Source: an uncultured Clostridium sp.
Lineage (GTDB): Bacteria; Bacillota; Clostridia; TANB77; CAG-508
NCBI GenBank assembly: GCA_900553695.1
Contig: USEM01000001.1
Span: forward strand, 24,822 to 88,821
DNA length: 64,000 nucleotides
Direction of reading: 5' to 3'
Position numbers and translations under genes: made by a program. The notes under the pieces were generated by a model that worked only from the letters and a program-made list of their open reading frames with translations, was not told the origin of the DNA and did no database searches. This document shows positions 55,251-64,000 of this stretch, in pieces; position 1 is the stretch's first letter; every line of letters begins with the position of its first letter.

Positions 55251-55798
55251 TTACAACATTTTCTTTATCATTTTCAAATCTTGCCAAAAATTTATTTTTT
55301 TGGTTTCATCTCTTAATAATGCTGCTGGGTGAAATGTTGGGAGAAGTTTTATTCCATCTTTTTCAAACCATTTTCCTCTACTTGTTGTTATGCCATAATT
55401 TTCCCCAAGAATATTTTTCAATGCCACGTTTCCGTAATAGGACTATTACTTCTGGGCTTACAAGTTTTATTTGCGAATCTATATATTCCTTGCATGCATC
55501 TGCCTCGTCCTTTTCAGGGTTTCTATTTTGTGGTGGTCTGCATTTTACAATATTGGCAATATATACATCATCTCTATTTATGCCAATACCAGCAAAAGCT
55601 TTGTTCATAAGTTGTCCGTGCTTTTCCAACAAAAGGAATGCCTTGCTCATCTTCATCTGCACCTGGGCCTTCTCCTATGAACATTATTTTTGCATTTTTG
55701 CTTCCTACTCCTATTACAACATTTTTTCTATTTGTACACAACTTGCACTTATTACAATTTTTACATGCTTCTTCTAATTCTTCCCAATTTTCGTACAT
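55251..55798 (-). CDS. Uracil-DNA glycosylase family 4, completed by two +1 recodings at CGGA
   Basis: Starts at ATG 55798 inside the end of coaE. Iron-sulfur cysteines begin with CKNCNKCKLC; GEGPGADEDEQGIPFVGKA is the active-site loop. At 55618 (GCA CGG ACA) +1 yields GQLMNKAFAGIGI, matching the family GKAGQLL motif, then IANIVKCRPPQNRNP. At 55434 (TTA CGG AAA) a second +1 yields GNVALKNILGENYG, RGKWFEKDG and LLPTFHPAALL, the DNA-binding end. 181 residues, the usual size. Removes uracil from DNA. Two shifts in one gene make chance decay unlikely. Confidence 0.9.
55431..55434 (-). other. CGGA +1 recoding site 2 in uracil-DNA glycosylase
   Basis: In-frame CGG-A after TTA, 61 codons after the first site; restores the LLG-NVAL helix and the HPAALL motif. 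Confidence 0.9.
55615..55618 (-). other. CGGA +1 recoding site 1 in uracil-DNA glycosylase
   Basis: In-frame CGG-A after GCA at codon 61; restores GKAGQL. Confidence 0.9.
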
Positions 55799-56352
55799 AT
55801 TTCCTCCAAATTTATTTCATTTAAATTTCCATTATTTCCCATTAAATAATCTGCATGATTTCTATAATATTCAATTTCAGGCTGAATTGCAAGTCTTTCT
55901 TTTGCAACACTTTCGTCTATTTCATCTCTTTTGCAAATTCTTTCTACTTTTGTTTTTTCATCTGCCAAAACAGCAATTGTAAAGTCACAAATTTTATCTA
56001 GTCCACTTTCGAAAAGAAGTGGTACATCTATTATTACATTTTGTTTTTTGGTTAATTTTACCATATGCTTTATTTCATTTCCTACATATATATATGTAAG
56101 ATTATTTAATAGTTCTCTTTTTTGAGAATTATTATAAACTATTTCTGCTAATTTTTTTCTATTTATTTTTTTATTCTCTAATATTTCTTCGCCAAATAAT
56201 TCAATAATTTTTTCATTATAAATATTCCCAGGTTCAGAAAATTTTTTTGCAACTAAATCGGCATTTATAATTTCGGCGTTAATTTTTTTTGCTAATAATT
56301 TTGCAATTTCACTTTTTCCTGTTCCTGAATTTCCTGTAATTCCTATTACCAT
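55774..56352 (-). CDS. coaE: Dephospho-CoA kinase
   Basis: 192 residues. P-loop GNSGTGKSEIAKLL at 7-20, NADLVAKKF for substrate binding, DVPLLFESGLDKICD and the lid RDEIDESVAKERLAIQ. Last step of coenzyme A synthesis, phosphorylating the ribose 3' position. Sits three bases after the restored coaD, which makes its substrate, so the pair is an operon for CoA. Overlaps the start of the glycosylase gene. Confidence 0.94.
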   Translation of the reverse strand: MVIGITGNSGTGKSEIAKLLAKKINAEIINADLVAKKFSEPGNIYNEKIIELFGEEILENKKINRKKLAEIVYNNSQKRELLNNLTYIYVGNEIKHMVKLTKKQNVIIDVPLLFESGLDKICDFTIAVLADEKTKVERICKRDEIDESVAKERLAIQPEIEYYRNHADYLMGNNGNLNEINLEEICTKIGKN

Positions 56353-56354
56353 TT

Positions 56355-56832
56355 TTACTCCTTATTTTTTAGAATTTCATATACAGCTTTTGGCACAAAG
56401 CGTGAAACATCTACTCCATTTTCATAAAGTTCCATAACCATGCTTGAAGAAAGGTATCCGTAACTCGCCTGCTCTAAAGTAGCATGTATCTAGCCCTGAA
56501 AGTTTTGTATTTACTTCAGCAATTGTTTCTTCATATTGATAATCTGTTCCATTTCTTAAGCCTCTAATTAAAATTGTTGCTCCTTGTTTTTGCGCCTCTG
56601 CAACAGTTAATCCATCATAAAGCACAACATAAACATTTTCTAAGTTTTGCTCTCTAATTGTTTTTTCTATTGCTTCCTTCATTTTTTCCTTATCAATTCT
56701 AATTACCTTTTCACTATTTTTGGCTATTCCAATAATTATTTTGCTAAAACACTTTGAAGCTTTTTTTACAATTTGCATGTGACCATTTGTAAATGGGTCA
56801 AATGAGCCTGCATAAAAACCTATTGTTTCCAT
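56355..56832 (-). CDS. coaD: Phosphopantetheine adenylyltransferase, completed by +1 recoding at CGGA
   Basis: 124 codons give YAGSFDPFTNGHMQIV (with H18 of the TNGH motif), RGLRNGTDYQYE and NTKLSGLDTCYFRAGEL. CGG at 56460 (TTA CGG ATA) would end at a stop 12 codons on with nothing family-like; +1 gives GYLSSSMVMELYENG, the SSSxV motif that completes the nucleotide site, then VDVSRFVPKAVYEIL, for 158 residues, the normal length. Makes dephospho-CoA from phosphopantetheine and ATP; essential in bacteria, so the shift must be productive if the sequence is right. Confidence 0.93.
56457..56460 (-). other. CGGA +1 recoding site in coaD
   Basis: In-frame CGG-A after TTA at codon 125; restores the SSSxV motif in an essential enzyme. 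Confidence 0.93.
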
Positions 56833-56833
56833 A

Positions 56834-59800
56834 TTAATTCTCTCCTTTTATTTCTTCTAATATTAATTCTTTTGATTTTTTCTGCAAATATTCATAACTA
56901 TTTATTTTTGAATTAAATGCACAAATTGATTTATATGCACAATATTCACAGCTTGATTTTTTTTCTGATTTATTATACATTGGTTTTATATCAATTTTTC
57001 CTGATAATATTTCATTGGCTATTTTCTTTATGATTTTTCTTATTGTTTTTTGTAAATTGCTAAATTCTTCTTTTGTAACAGCACTTGAATTGCCCTTGCT
57101 TACTTCTCCGTTTTTATCTATATAAACTGGTACTATGTCTGAATAGCCACTTTCTAGGCTTTTGTCCATCATTTTTACAACTTTAACATCTGCTAGAATT
57201 ATTCCATTCATTTTAAATTGTTTTTTTATTTGTTTTTCAATTTCTTCATCACTTAAATTTTGACTTTGATTTACTATTTGTTCAACAAGTCCAAAATAGA
57301 AAATTCCTGCTGGTTGTTTATTTTGTTCTTCTGCAATTGCATCAATATATGTCATAAGCTGTATTTGCGTTCCTGCCATCATTTCATTTAAGTCCACTTT
57401 TTTTCCTGATGATTTATAATCTATTATTCTTATGTATTCTCCATCTTCATTTTTCCCAATATCTAGCCTGTCTATTTTTCCGTATATTTCTATATTGCCA
57501 TCTTTTTTGTTAAATTCTAATTCATGTCCTGCAAGTGTAAAATCACTATTTTTCATTTGATATACAATATATTTTATAGATTCTTTAATTGCCTTTTTTA
57601 GTTTATTTGTTAATATTATAAATTTTGCTGTATTTGTGAATTTATAATTTTTTTCTAATTTTAATTTTTCATTAATTATTTCTTCAACTATTTTTTCTAA
57701 TTCTTCCTCTGAAATTTCTAAACTATCTATTTCTTGAAAAAATGTATCTATTACATCATGCATAAACGAACCAGTATCTAGTGGACTTATTTCATATGTT
57801 TCTTCTTCATTAATTTTCAACCCATATTTTAAATGGAATGAAAATGGACATTTTCTATATTGCTCTAGCCTTGATATGCTTGTTTTTAGGGTGTCTCCAT
57901 ATAATTTTTCTATATTTTCTTTTGTTATTGTTTCTGGAACATTTGTATAATTTAGCCCTTCTTTACTATATTCTAATTTTGTTTTCCAAAATTCGTTTTT
58001 ATTGTACCAGTTATAAACATCTATCCAAATATCTTCTATTTTCTCTCCATTTTTTAATTTTCTTATATTTTTTAATAATTCTTCAAATGTTGCACTTTGA
58101 TTGGTAATTATAGATTGTTTATTTATTATATCGCTTTCTTCTTTGATTTCTGGAAATATTTTTTTTATTTTTGTAATTATTATTGAAGGCCTTAATGTAC
58201 TTCCATCTTTACCCGTTGATGTATATGATAAATATAATTTTTCTTCTGCTGTTGTTAATGCTTTGTAAATATTAAATTGATCTTCATATAAATTATCTAT
58301 TGTTCCTTTTGCAATTTCTAGGTTATTTTCTTTTAATATTTCTCTATCTTTATCATTAAAAAAACCTTCATTTTTATTTATACTTGGGAACACTCCATCA
58401 TTCATTCCGCAATATAAATACTGCCTTTACCTTATGGCTTCTAGTTCTATCTATATCGCCTAAAATTATTTGGTCTATATTTTGTGGAATTTTTCCAAAC
58501 TCTTTATTTTTTAATCCTATTTTTAATATTTCTTTATATTTTTGTATTGTGATTTTTTCATCTTTAAAAAATGTTACTATCTCATCTAGAACATCTGTTA
58601 AAATATTTAAACTTGCTTTATATTCTTTTTTTATTTCTTCATTTTTTATTTTATTTATTTTTTTATTTATTTTTTCTTCAATATTATTTTTTATTAAATA
58701 TTTATAAATATTTTCTGAAATATTTTTTGCTGATTTTTCTTTGTCTATTTCTTGTTTTAATTTTAATAATGGCTCTACAATTATTTTTCTTAAATTCTCA
58801 TTTTCCTTCCAATTATTTTTATACCATTTATTTCTATTTATTCCCATTTTTTGGCAATACTTTTCTAATTTATAAATATCATTTTTATTAATTTCTAAAA
58901 AATCAGATTTAATATAATTAAATACTGCTTCTGTACTCCAGTTAGTTGTATATATTTCTAATATTGAAAGAATATATTTAATTAATATATTTTCTGTTAT
59001 TTCTGATTTCTCATCAATAAATATTGGAATATTATATTTCGAAAAAATTGCCTTTGCTATATTATTTATATTTTCTATATTTTTTGTAATTATTGCTATT
59101 TCATTATATTTGTATTTTTCTTCTCTTACTAGCTTGTTTATTTCTTGTGCAATTTTTTCTATTTCTGTGTATGGTGAACTAGCTAAAAATAGTTTTATAT
59201 TTTTAGGCTCATTTTTAAAAATATTATATGAATTATTATATATATTTTCTTCTAAATGTTTTAATTCAATATTTTTAAATCTATATTTATTTTTTAATAA
59301 AATTGATTCTTCCTGTTTTTTGTCCACATTTTGTCCACAATCTGTTAATAACTTTGCAAATTGCTTGTTAAAATAGAAAATATCACTTTCTTTATTTGTG
59401 TTTTCTTCTAAATTATCTGCACAGATTGTTATATTTACCTGTTTTGTTTTTTCTAGTATTTTTTCTACTATATTATATTCTTGTTTTGTAAAGCCTGCAA
59501 ATTCGTCTATATATACTATTGAATTATCAAACATTTTACTTTCTGGAATTTTTTCGGCTAATTTTGTTAATATATCTTCTTCATCTATGAATTTATTTTT
59601 AATATTTTCTTCATATGTTTTATATATTAAATTTATTTCATTTAATTTTTGATTTAATTCTAAATTTTCTATTTTTTTATTTTCTTCTTCTATATTTAAT
59701 GTTGTTATATTATGCTTTTTAAATTCTGTTATTTCTTTTAAAATAATATCAATATTATCATCTGATGAATTTAAGAATTTTAAATTCTTTTTTTCTTTTT

Positions 59801-60092
59801 CTAGAATTGAGTATATAAGCATTGCTTTACTTGATTTTGATATTAGAACTTCGTTTGCTCCGCCAACTTCTGTAAATACTCTGTTTGCAATTCTATTAAA
59901 ACTTATTACTTCAGCATTTACAGATGCATTTGTATTTATTTCTTCTAATAGTTTTTTTTCTGCAGAATATGAAAATTGCTCTGGTGTTATTATGTATATT
60001 TTTTCTTTATTTTTTATATTATTTTTTATTTCATTAAAACAGAATTCACTTTTTCCTGTTCCTGCTGTTCCATAAATAAATCTTAATCCCAT
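56834..60092 (-). CDS. addB: AddB, ATP-dependent helicase/nuclease subunit B, completed by +1 recoding at CGGA
   Basis: ATG 60092 follows AAGGAGAC. The N-terminal part has GTAGTGKSEFC (Walker A) and TPEQFSYSAEKKLLEE. CGG at 58409 (TTG CGG AAT) hits a stop two codons on; +1 gives GMNDGVFPSINKNEGFF, the AddB motif VI region, and then the RecB-type nuclease with RIIDYKSSGKK and iron-sulfur cysteines (YRKCPFSF, then CEYCAYKSIC). 1085 residues. With AddA it resects double-strand breaks for recombination. addA is not in the window. Confidence 0.9.
58406..58409 (-). other. CGGA +1 recoding site in addB
   Basis: In-frame CGG-A after TTG at codon 562; restores GMNDGVFP. The frame-0 stop follows within three codons. 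Confidence 0.9.
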
Positions 60093-60145
60093 TGCTTTGT
60101 CTCCTTTTTCCATTCTATTTTAACAAAAAAACATGGAATATTCAA

Positions 60146-60181
60146 TAAAAAAAAGATAATCTTGCAATTATCTTTTTTTCA
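60146..60181. terminator. Terminator between gyrA and addB
   Basis: Stem AAAAAGATAAT / AATTATCTTTTT with T-run toward addB. Confidence 0.75.
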
Positions 60182-60188
60182 TATTATT

Positions 60189-62621
60189 TTATTCGTCTTT
60201 TTCTGGAACTATTTTTTCAATACTTACAACTTTTCCTTCGTTTGTTCTCATTAATGTTACACCTTGAGTTGAACGTCCTAGAACACTTATATCTTTAACA
60301 TTTATTCTAATTATTGTGCCTGTGTCTGTAATAAGCATTACATCGTCTTCTTCGTTTACGATTTTTATTCCAACAATAACTCCTGTTTTTGGTGTTATTT
60401 TATAAGTTATAACTCCTTTTCCACCTCTTGTTTGTACTCTGTATTCGTCAAGTTCTGTTCTTTTTCCAAAGCCATTTTCTGTTATTGCAAGTAATGTTGC
60501 GTTGCTTCCTTGAATTATAGATTCCATACCAATTACACTATCATCTTCATCTAGTCTTATTCCAATAACTCCTTGTGATACTCTACCTATTGGTCTTACA
60601 TCTCTTTCACTAAAGGTAATACACATTCCTTGTTTTGTAACTAAAACAACATTATCCTCTCCATCTGTTAATCTAACATCTATTAACTCATCTTCATCTT
60701 TTAGTGTTATTGCAAGTAAACCTGTTTTCCTTGCTGAGTTATATTCTGTTAGTGCTGTCTTTTTAATTAAGCCATTTCTTGTTGCAAATAACAAGTATTT
60801 TCCTTCGGCAAAGTTTTGTATTGGTATTATTGTTGATATTTTTTCTCCAGCATCTAGACTTAGTAAGTTAACTATTGCTGTTCCCTTTGCTGTTCTTCCA
60901 GATTCTGGTATTTCATATCCCCTTAATCTATATAATTTTCCTTTATTGCTGAAGAATAATATTGTGTCGTGTGTTGATGCTGTGAATATTTGTTTTACAA
61001 AGTCATCTTCTTTTGTTGTCATTCCTGTTATGCCTTTTCCTCCACGTTTTTGACTCTTGTATGTATCAATTGGCATTCTCTTGATGTATCCAAAATGTGT
61101 TAATGCTATTACACTTTGTTCTTCTTTAATTAAGTCTTCTACATCAATTTCTCCTTCTGCTGCAACTATTTTTGTTTTTCTTTCATCTCCGAATTTTTCT
61201 TTAATTTCTATCATTTCTTCTTTTATGATTTGGTATACTAATGTTTCGCTAGCAAGAATTTCTTTTAAATGCGCAATTAATTTCATTAATTCATTATATT
61301 CTTCTTCTATTTTTTCTCTTTGTAAACCTGATAATGTTTTTAATCTCATATCAAGTATTGCTTGAGCTTGTATTTCTGAAAGACCAAATCTTTCCATTAA
61401 TCTTTCTTTTGCATCATCATATGAAGAACGTATAATGTTAATTACTTCATCAATGTTATCTAAAGCAATTTTTAAACCTTCTAATATATGTGCTCTTGCT
61501 TCTGCTTTGTCTAAGTCGAACTTTGTTCTTCTTAATACTACTTTTCTTCTATGTTCTATGTAATGATCTAAGCATTCTCTTAGAGTTAATATTTTAGGTT
61601 CTCCATCTACTAATGCAAGCATTATTATTCCAAATGTATCTTGCATTTGAGTATATTTATATAGTAGATTTAATACAACTTGTGGGTTTGCATCTCTTTT
61701 AAGTTCTATAACTATTCTAACTTTTTCTTGTCTGTCAGATTCATCTCTTATTGCAGATATTCCTTCAATTCTTTTTTCTTTTACTAAATCTGCAATATAT
61801 TCTATTAGTTTTGATTTATTAACTTGATATGGAAGTGATGAAACAATTATTCTTTGTTTTCCTCCAGACATTTCTTCAATTTCAGCTTCAGCTCTTAATA
61901 TTATTTTTCCACGTCCTGTTGTATATGCTTGTTTAATTCCTTCTCTACCTAGTATTGTTGCTCCTGTAGGGAAATCCGGTCCTTTAATAACTGTCATTAA
62001 TTCTTCGTCTGTAACATTGTCTTCATCTATTATTTTTATAATTCCATTTGCAAGTTCTGTTAGGTTATGTGGTGGTATATTTGTTGCCATACCTACTGCT
62101 ATACCTGATGAACCATTTGCAAGTAATGCTGGAATTCTTGCAGGTAAAACTGTTGGCTCTTGTAATCTATCATCAAAGTTTGGCATAAAATCTACTGTGT
62201 TTTTATCAATATCTGATAACATATATTGTGCCATTTTAGACATTCTTGCTTCTGTGTAACGATAAGCTGCTGGTGGATCACCATCAATTGAACCAAAGTT
62301 TCCATGACCATCTACCATCATATATCTTAATGAGAAGTCTTGTGCCATTCTAACTAATGCATCATATACTGATGAATCTCCATGTGGGTGGTATCTACCT
62401 AAAACGTCTCCAACTGTAGTTGCACATTTTCTGTATGGCTTGTCTGGTGTAAAACCATCTTCATTCATTGTGTATAAAATTCTTCTGTGAACAGGTTTCA
62501 TACCATCTCTAACATCTGGTAATGCACGTGCCACTATAACGCTCATTGCATAGTCGATATAGGCTGTTCTCATTTCTTCTTCAATATCTCTTTTAATTAT
62601 TTGCTCTTCTGCTTTATCCAT
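60189..62621 (-). CDS. gyrA: DNA gyrase subunit A
   Basis: 810 residues. N-terminal breakage-reunion domain with catalytic Y122 (AYRYTEARMSKM) and the quinolone region HPHGDSSVYDALVRMAQ, where S83 and D87 are the wild-type residues by E. coli numbering. C-terminal beta-pinwheel with blades such as GKLYRLRGYEIPES, and the QKRGGKGITG box, which marks a gyrase rather than ParC. Introduces negative supercoils with GyrB. gyrB is not next to it in this window. No in-frame CGG. Confidence 0.96.
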   Translation of the reverse strand: MDKAEEQIIKRDIEEEMRTAYIDYAMSVIVARALPDVRDGMKPVHRRILYTMNEDGFTPDKPYRKCATTVGDVLGRYHPHGDSSVYDALVRMAQDFSLRYMMVDGHGNFGSIDGDPPAAYRYTEARMSKMAQYMLSDIDKNTVDFMPNFDDRLQEPTVLPARIPALLANGSSGIAVGMATNIPPHNLTELANGIIKIIDEDNVTDEELMTVIKGPDFPTGATILGREGIKQAYTTGRGKIILRAEAEIEEMSGGKQRIIVSSLPYQVNKSKLIEYIADLVKEKRIEGISAIRDESDRQEKVRIVIELKRDANPQVVLNLLYKYTQMQDTFGIIMLALVDGEPKILTLRECLDHYIEHRRKVVLRRTKFDLDKAEARAHILEGLKIALDNIDEVINIIRSSYDDAKERLMERFGLSEIQAQAILDMRLKTLSGLQREKIEEEYNELMKLIAHLKEILASETLVYQIIKEEMIEIKEKFGDERKTKIVAAEGEIDVEDLIKEEQSVIALTHFGYIKRMPIDTYKSQKRGGKGITGMTTKEDDFVKQIFTASTHDTILFFSNKGKLYRLRGYEIPESGRTAKGTAIVNLLSLDAGEKISTIIPIQNFAEGKYLLFATRNGLIKKTALTEYNSARKTGLLAITLKDEDELIDVRLTDGEDNVVLVTKQGMCITFSERDVRPIGRVSQGVIGIRLDEDDSVIGMESIIQGSNATLLAITENGFGKRTELDEYRVQTRGGKGVITYKITPKTGVIVGIKIVNEEDDVMLITDTGTIIRINVKDISVLGRSTQGVTLMRTNEGKVVSIEKIVPEKDE

Positions 62622-62708
62622 GCTTCATCCTCTTTTCTTTACTTTTTAACACCCCTATTATATATGAAGAAAAAGAAAATTTCAAGCATTTATGGTTACT
62701 TTTTTTAT

Positions 62709-63465
62709 TTATTGTGCAAGCATTGTGGCAAGTTCTTTCTCTTCTTGTGTTAAGTCAAAATTTCTACCATTGTTTTTTATTAATTCATGTAAATTTTCTA
62801 CTGTTCTTGCTCTTTTTAGTACATCTTCTAATGGGAATACTTCTTTTAAATACTCTTCAATTTTATTATATTGATATTCCATATTAACAAAGTTCTGTTC
62901 ATTATAATATTGGTTCCACTTTGTAATGTATTTATCTAATTTTTCTATTGCTTCTACTTGATTATCTAATGTGTTATCTACACCTGTTTTTATATTTTTC
63001 ATTATAGAATTTTTTCCGTTTTTTTATTGTTGATGCTATTCCTTTTTTTATGTATCCATGATTTTTAGCCCAATCTATTCCTGTATCTAATATATCTGAA
63101 ACAGTATCAATAAGCCCTCCTTTTTCAACTGCTTTTTTTATTTGCGAAATATTTTCAAAAGTTCCGGTTAAAATACCCAATGCACTTTTACCTAAATTAG
63201 TTGCTTCTTCTATTGCAGTATCTACTGCAGCTGAAAAACCTTCTGTTATTAAACTATTTTTAATATTAATTACTTCATCTTCTATGCAATTTGGTAATAA
63301 AATTCTAAGTCCTAAATCAATTCCACCATTTATTGCTTGTCCAAGATTACTTTTTAAGAATGAATTTTGTTTTTTTTCTAAATCATATGTATTTAAATTA
63401 TTTTCTAAATTTAAATTATTACTTTTTAAAATATTTTTATTATTTTCAATTAAATTATTATTCAT
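62709..63465 (-). CDS. Conserved-type hypothetical protein, completed by +1 recoding at CGGA
   Basis: Starts at ATG 63465 (AAAGGAGAA ahead). 149 codons: a polar Asn-rich head, then helices with INGGIDLGLRILLPNCIEDEV and GFSAAVDTAIEEATNLGKSA. CGG at 63018 (AAA CGG AAA) meets a stop after 12 codons; +1 continues as GKNSIMKNIKTGVDNTL, EYQYNKIEEYLKEVFPLEDVL and RARTVENLHELIKNNGRNFDL, for 251 residues. The downstream piece has its own ATG but only a weak site. No signal peptide, no family recognised; the two parts share a helical, acidic style. Upstream of gyrA. Confidence 0.65.
63015..63018 (-). other. CGGA +1 recoding site in hypothetical gene before gyrA
   Basis: In-frame CGG-A after AAA at codon 150; joins two overlapping frames into one 251-residue product. 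Confidence 0.75.
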
Positions 63466-63877
63466 TATAATTCTCCTTTTAATTATTTATTAATTAATTT
63501 TTTTTTTTTTATAATCAGATAATGCATTAATATTTAAACTTGATATTTGGTAATTTTTTCTAAAAAACTTGTACTTCTTTTTACTATTTTTTTATTAATT
63601 TACTCATTTTTGTGGTTGTCAAATTGTTTTTTACTAGCTTTTATGTATCTCATTTAAAAGCTATTTTTTTGTTTTATCCCTAGGCTTTTTTCTTTTAAAA
63701 ATTTTAATATTTTTGAAAATATTTTAATAAATAACAAAAACAGTTCAAATTGGCCTTTTATAATATTTTTCTGAATTTATTAACCTATTATTTTCCTTAA
63801 AATTTTTCCAAATTATTTTTTATATATTTTTTCTTTTTTGACTTTTTGAATTACTTTTAATGTAGAAAAAAATTTTT
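63466..63877. other. Gene-free, very T-rich stretch
   Basis: 412 bases with long T runs on the plus strand. I see only the ribosome site of the gene at 63465 and a possible TTGACA near 63617-63622 (minus strand). No ORF, RNA gene or firm terminator is visible. Confidence 0.5.
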
Positions 63878-64000
63878 TTATTGAATATTTTTTATTTTTA
63901 AAATTATTTCCTCTACTGAGTTAGGGAAAAATACGCCTAGTTTACCAAATGCAGTATATAAATCATCTTTATTTTTATTTATTAAATTTTGAATACATAT
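63878..64000 (-). CDS. C-terminal end of an unknown protein (cut by right edge)
   Basis: Forty codons in frame to a TAA at 63878: polar Asn/Lys start, then DDLYTAFGKLGVFFPNSVEE and a final helix IILKIKNIQ. It reads like a genuine helical C-terminus, but too little is present to name it. It would be transcribed in the same direction as the hypothetical gene before gyrA. Confidence 0.4.
   Translation of the reverse strand: MCIQNLINKNKDDLYTAFGKLGVFFPNSVEEIILKIKNIQ

Noticed and set aside
18805..63465. Treating the nine broken genes as pseudogenes
   Set aside because: All breaks are one kind (+1 at in-frame CGG-A), flanking motifs are fully kept, and several genes are essential. Random decay would give deletions, stops and shifts at varied sites.

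Overview
The window is AT-rich DNA (about 30% GC by eye) from a low-GC Gram-positive bacterium, most likely an anaerobic, spore-forming member of Clostridia. The evidence is SigG, two small CotF-like spore coat genes, the murA/ftsQ/DUF881/Sbp division cluster, mreBC, LCP, sortase, BmpA-NupOPQ and family-4 UDG genes. No IS element, prophage or CRISPR array was seen. One tRNA (Arg-UCU) is present. Layout: 1-8 kb holds the start of mreD, a subtilisin-like surface protease with Ig-like repeats, a putative HExxH protein, a YkvI-type transporter, a DUF5711 protein and CvpA. 8-16.7 kb holds the division/wall cluster, tRNA-Arg, LCP, D-Ala-D-Ala carboxypeptidase, ComEA-like protein and sigG. 16.7-30 kb holds unknown genes, a J-domain protein, an HD-GYP regulator, two giant secreted proteins and a sortase. 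30-45 kb holds ispH, ispG, purB, mreC, mreB, radC, mecA, an M23 peptidase, coat proteins and pcrA. 44-64 kb holds deoA, rnhB, two pilin-like proteins, HtrA, the BmpA-NupOPQ transporter, UDG, coaE, coaD, addB and gyrA. MAIN DISCOVERY: ten times, in nine genes, a clear protein family is cut by an apparent +1 frameshift, and every cut lies at an in-frame CGG codon followed by A (CGG-A). Skipping the C, so that GGA is read as glycine, or reading CGGA as a four-base glycine codon, restores a full-length product each time. The genes are ykvI-like, cbpA/dnaJ-like, the 1552-residue surface protein, purB, nupQ, UDG (two sites), coaD, addB and a hypothetical next to gyrA. In a hand scan of all other host-like genes (roughly 18 thousand codons) I found no in-frame CGG read as an ordinary sense codon. 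The restored glycine falls at positions that are glycine in well-known families (PurB GQTYTRK, UDG GKAGQL, AddB GMNDGVFP). This looks like genome-wide recoding of CGGA, by an expanded-anticodon tRNA-Gly or by obligate +1 slippage at an unassigned CGG, rather than a set of pseudogenes. The only exception is a small GC-rich, foreign-looking ORF at 48.7 kb with two in-frame CGG codons, neither followed by A. A second notable item is the GC-rich, NNC/NNT-codon-rich 3' end of a pilin-like gene (46.8-47.0 kb), which resembles the variable region of a diversity-generating retroelement target; no reverse transcriptase lies in the window.
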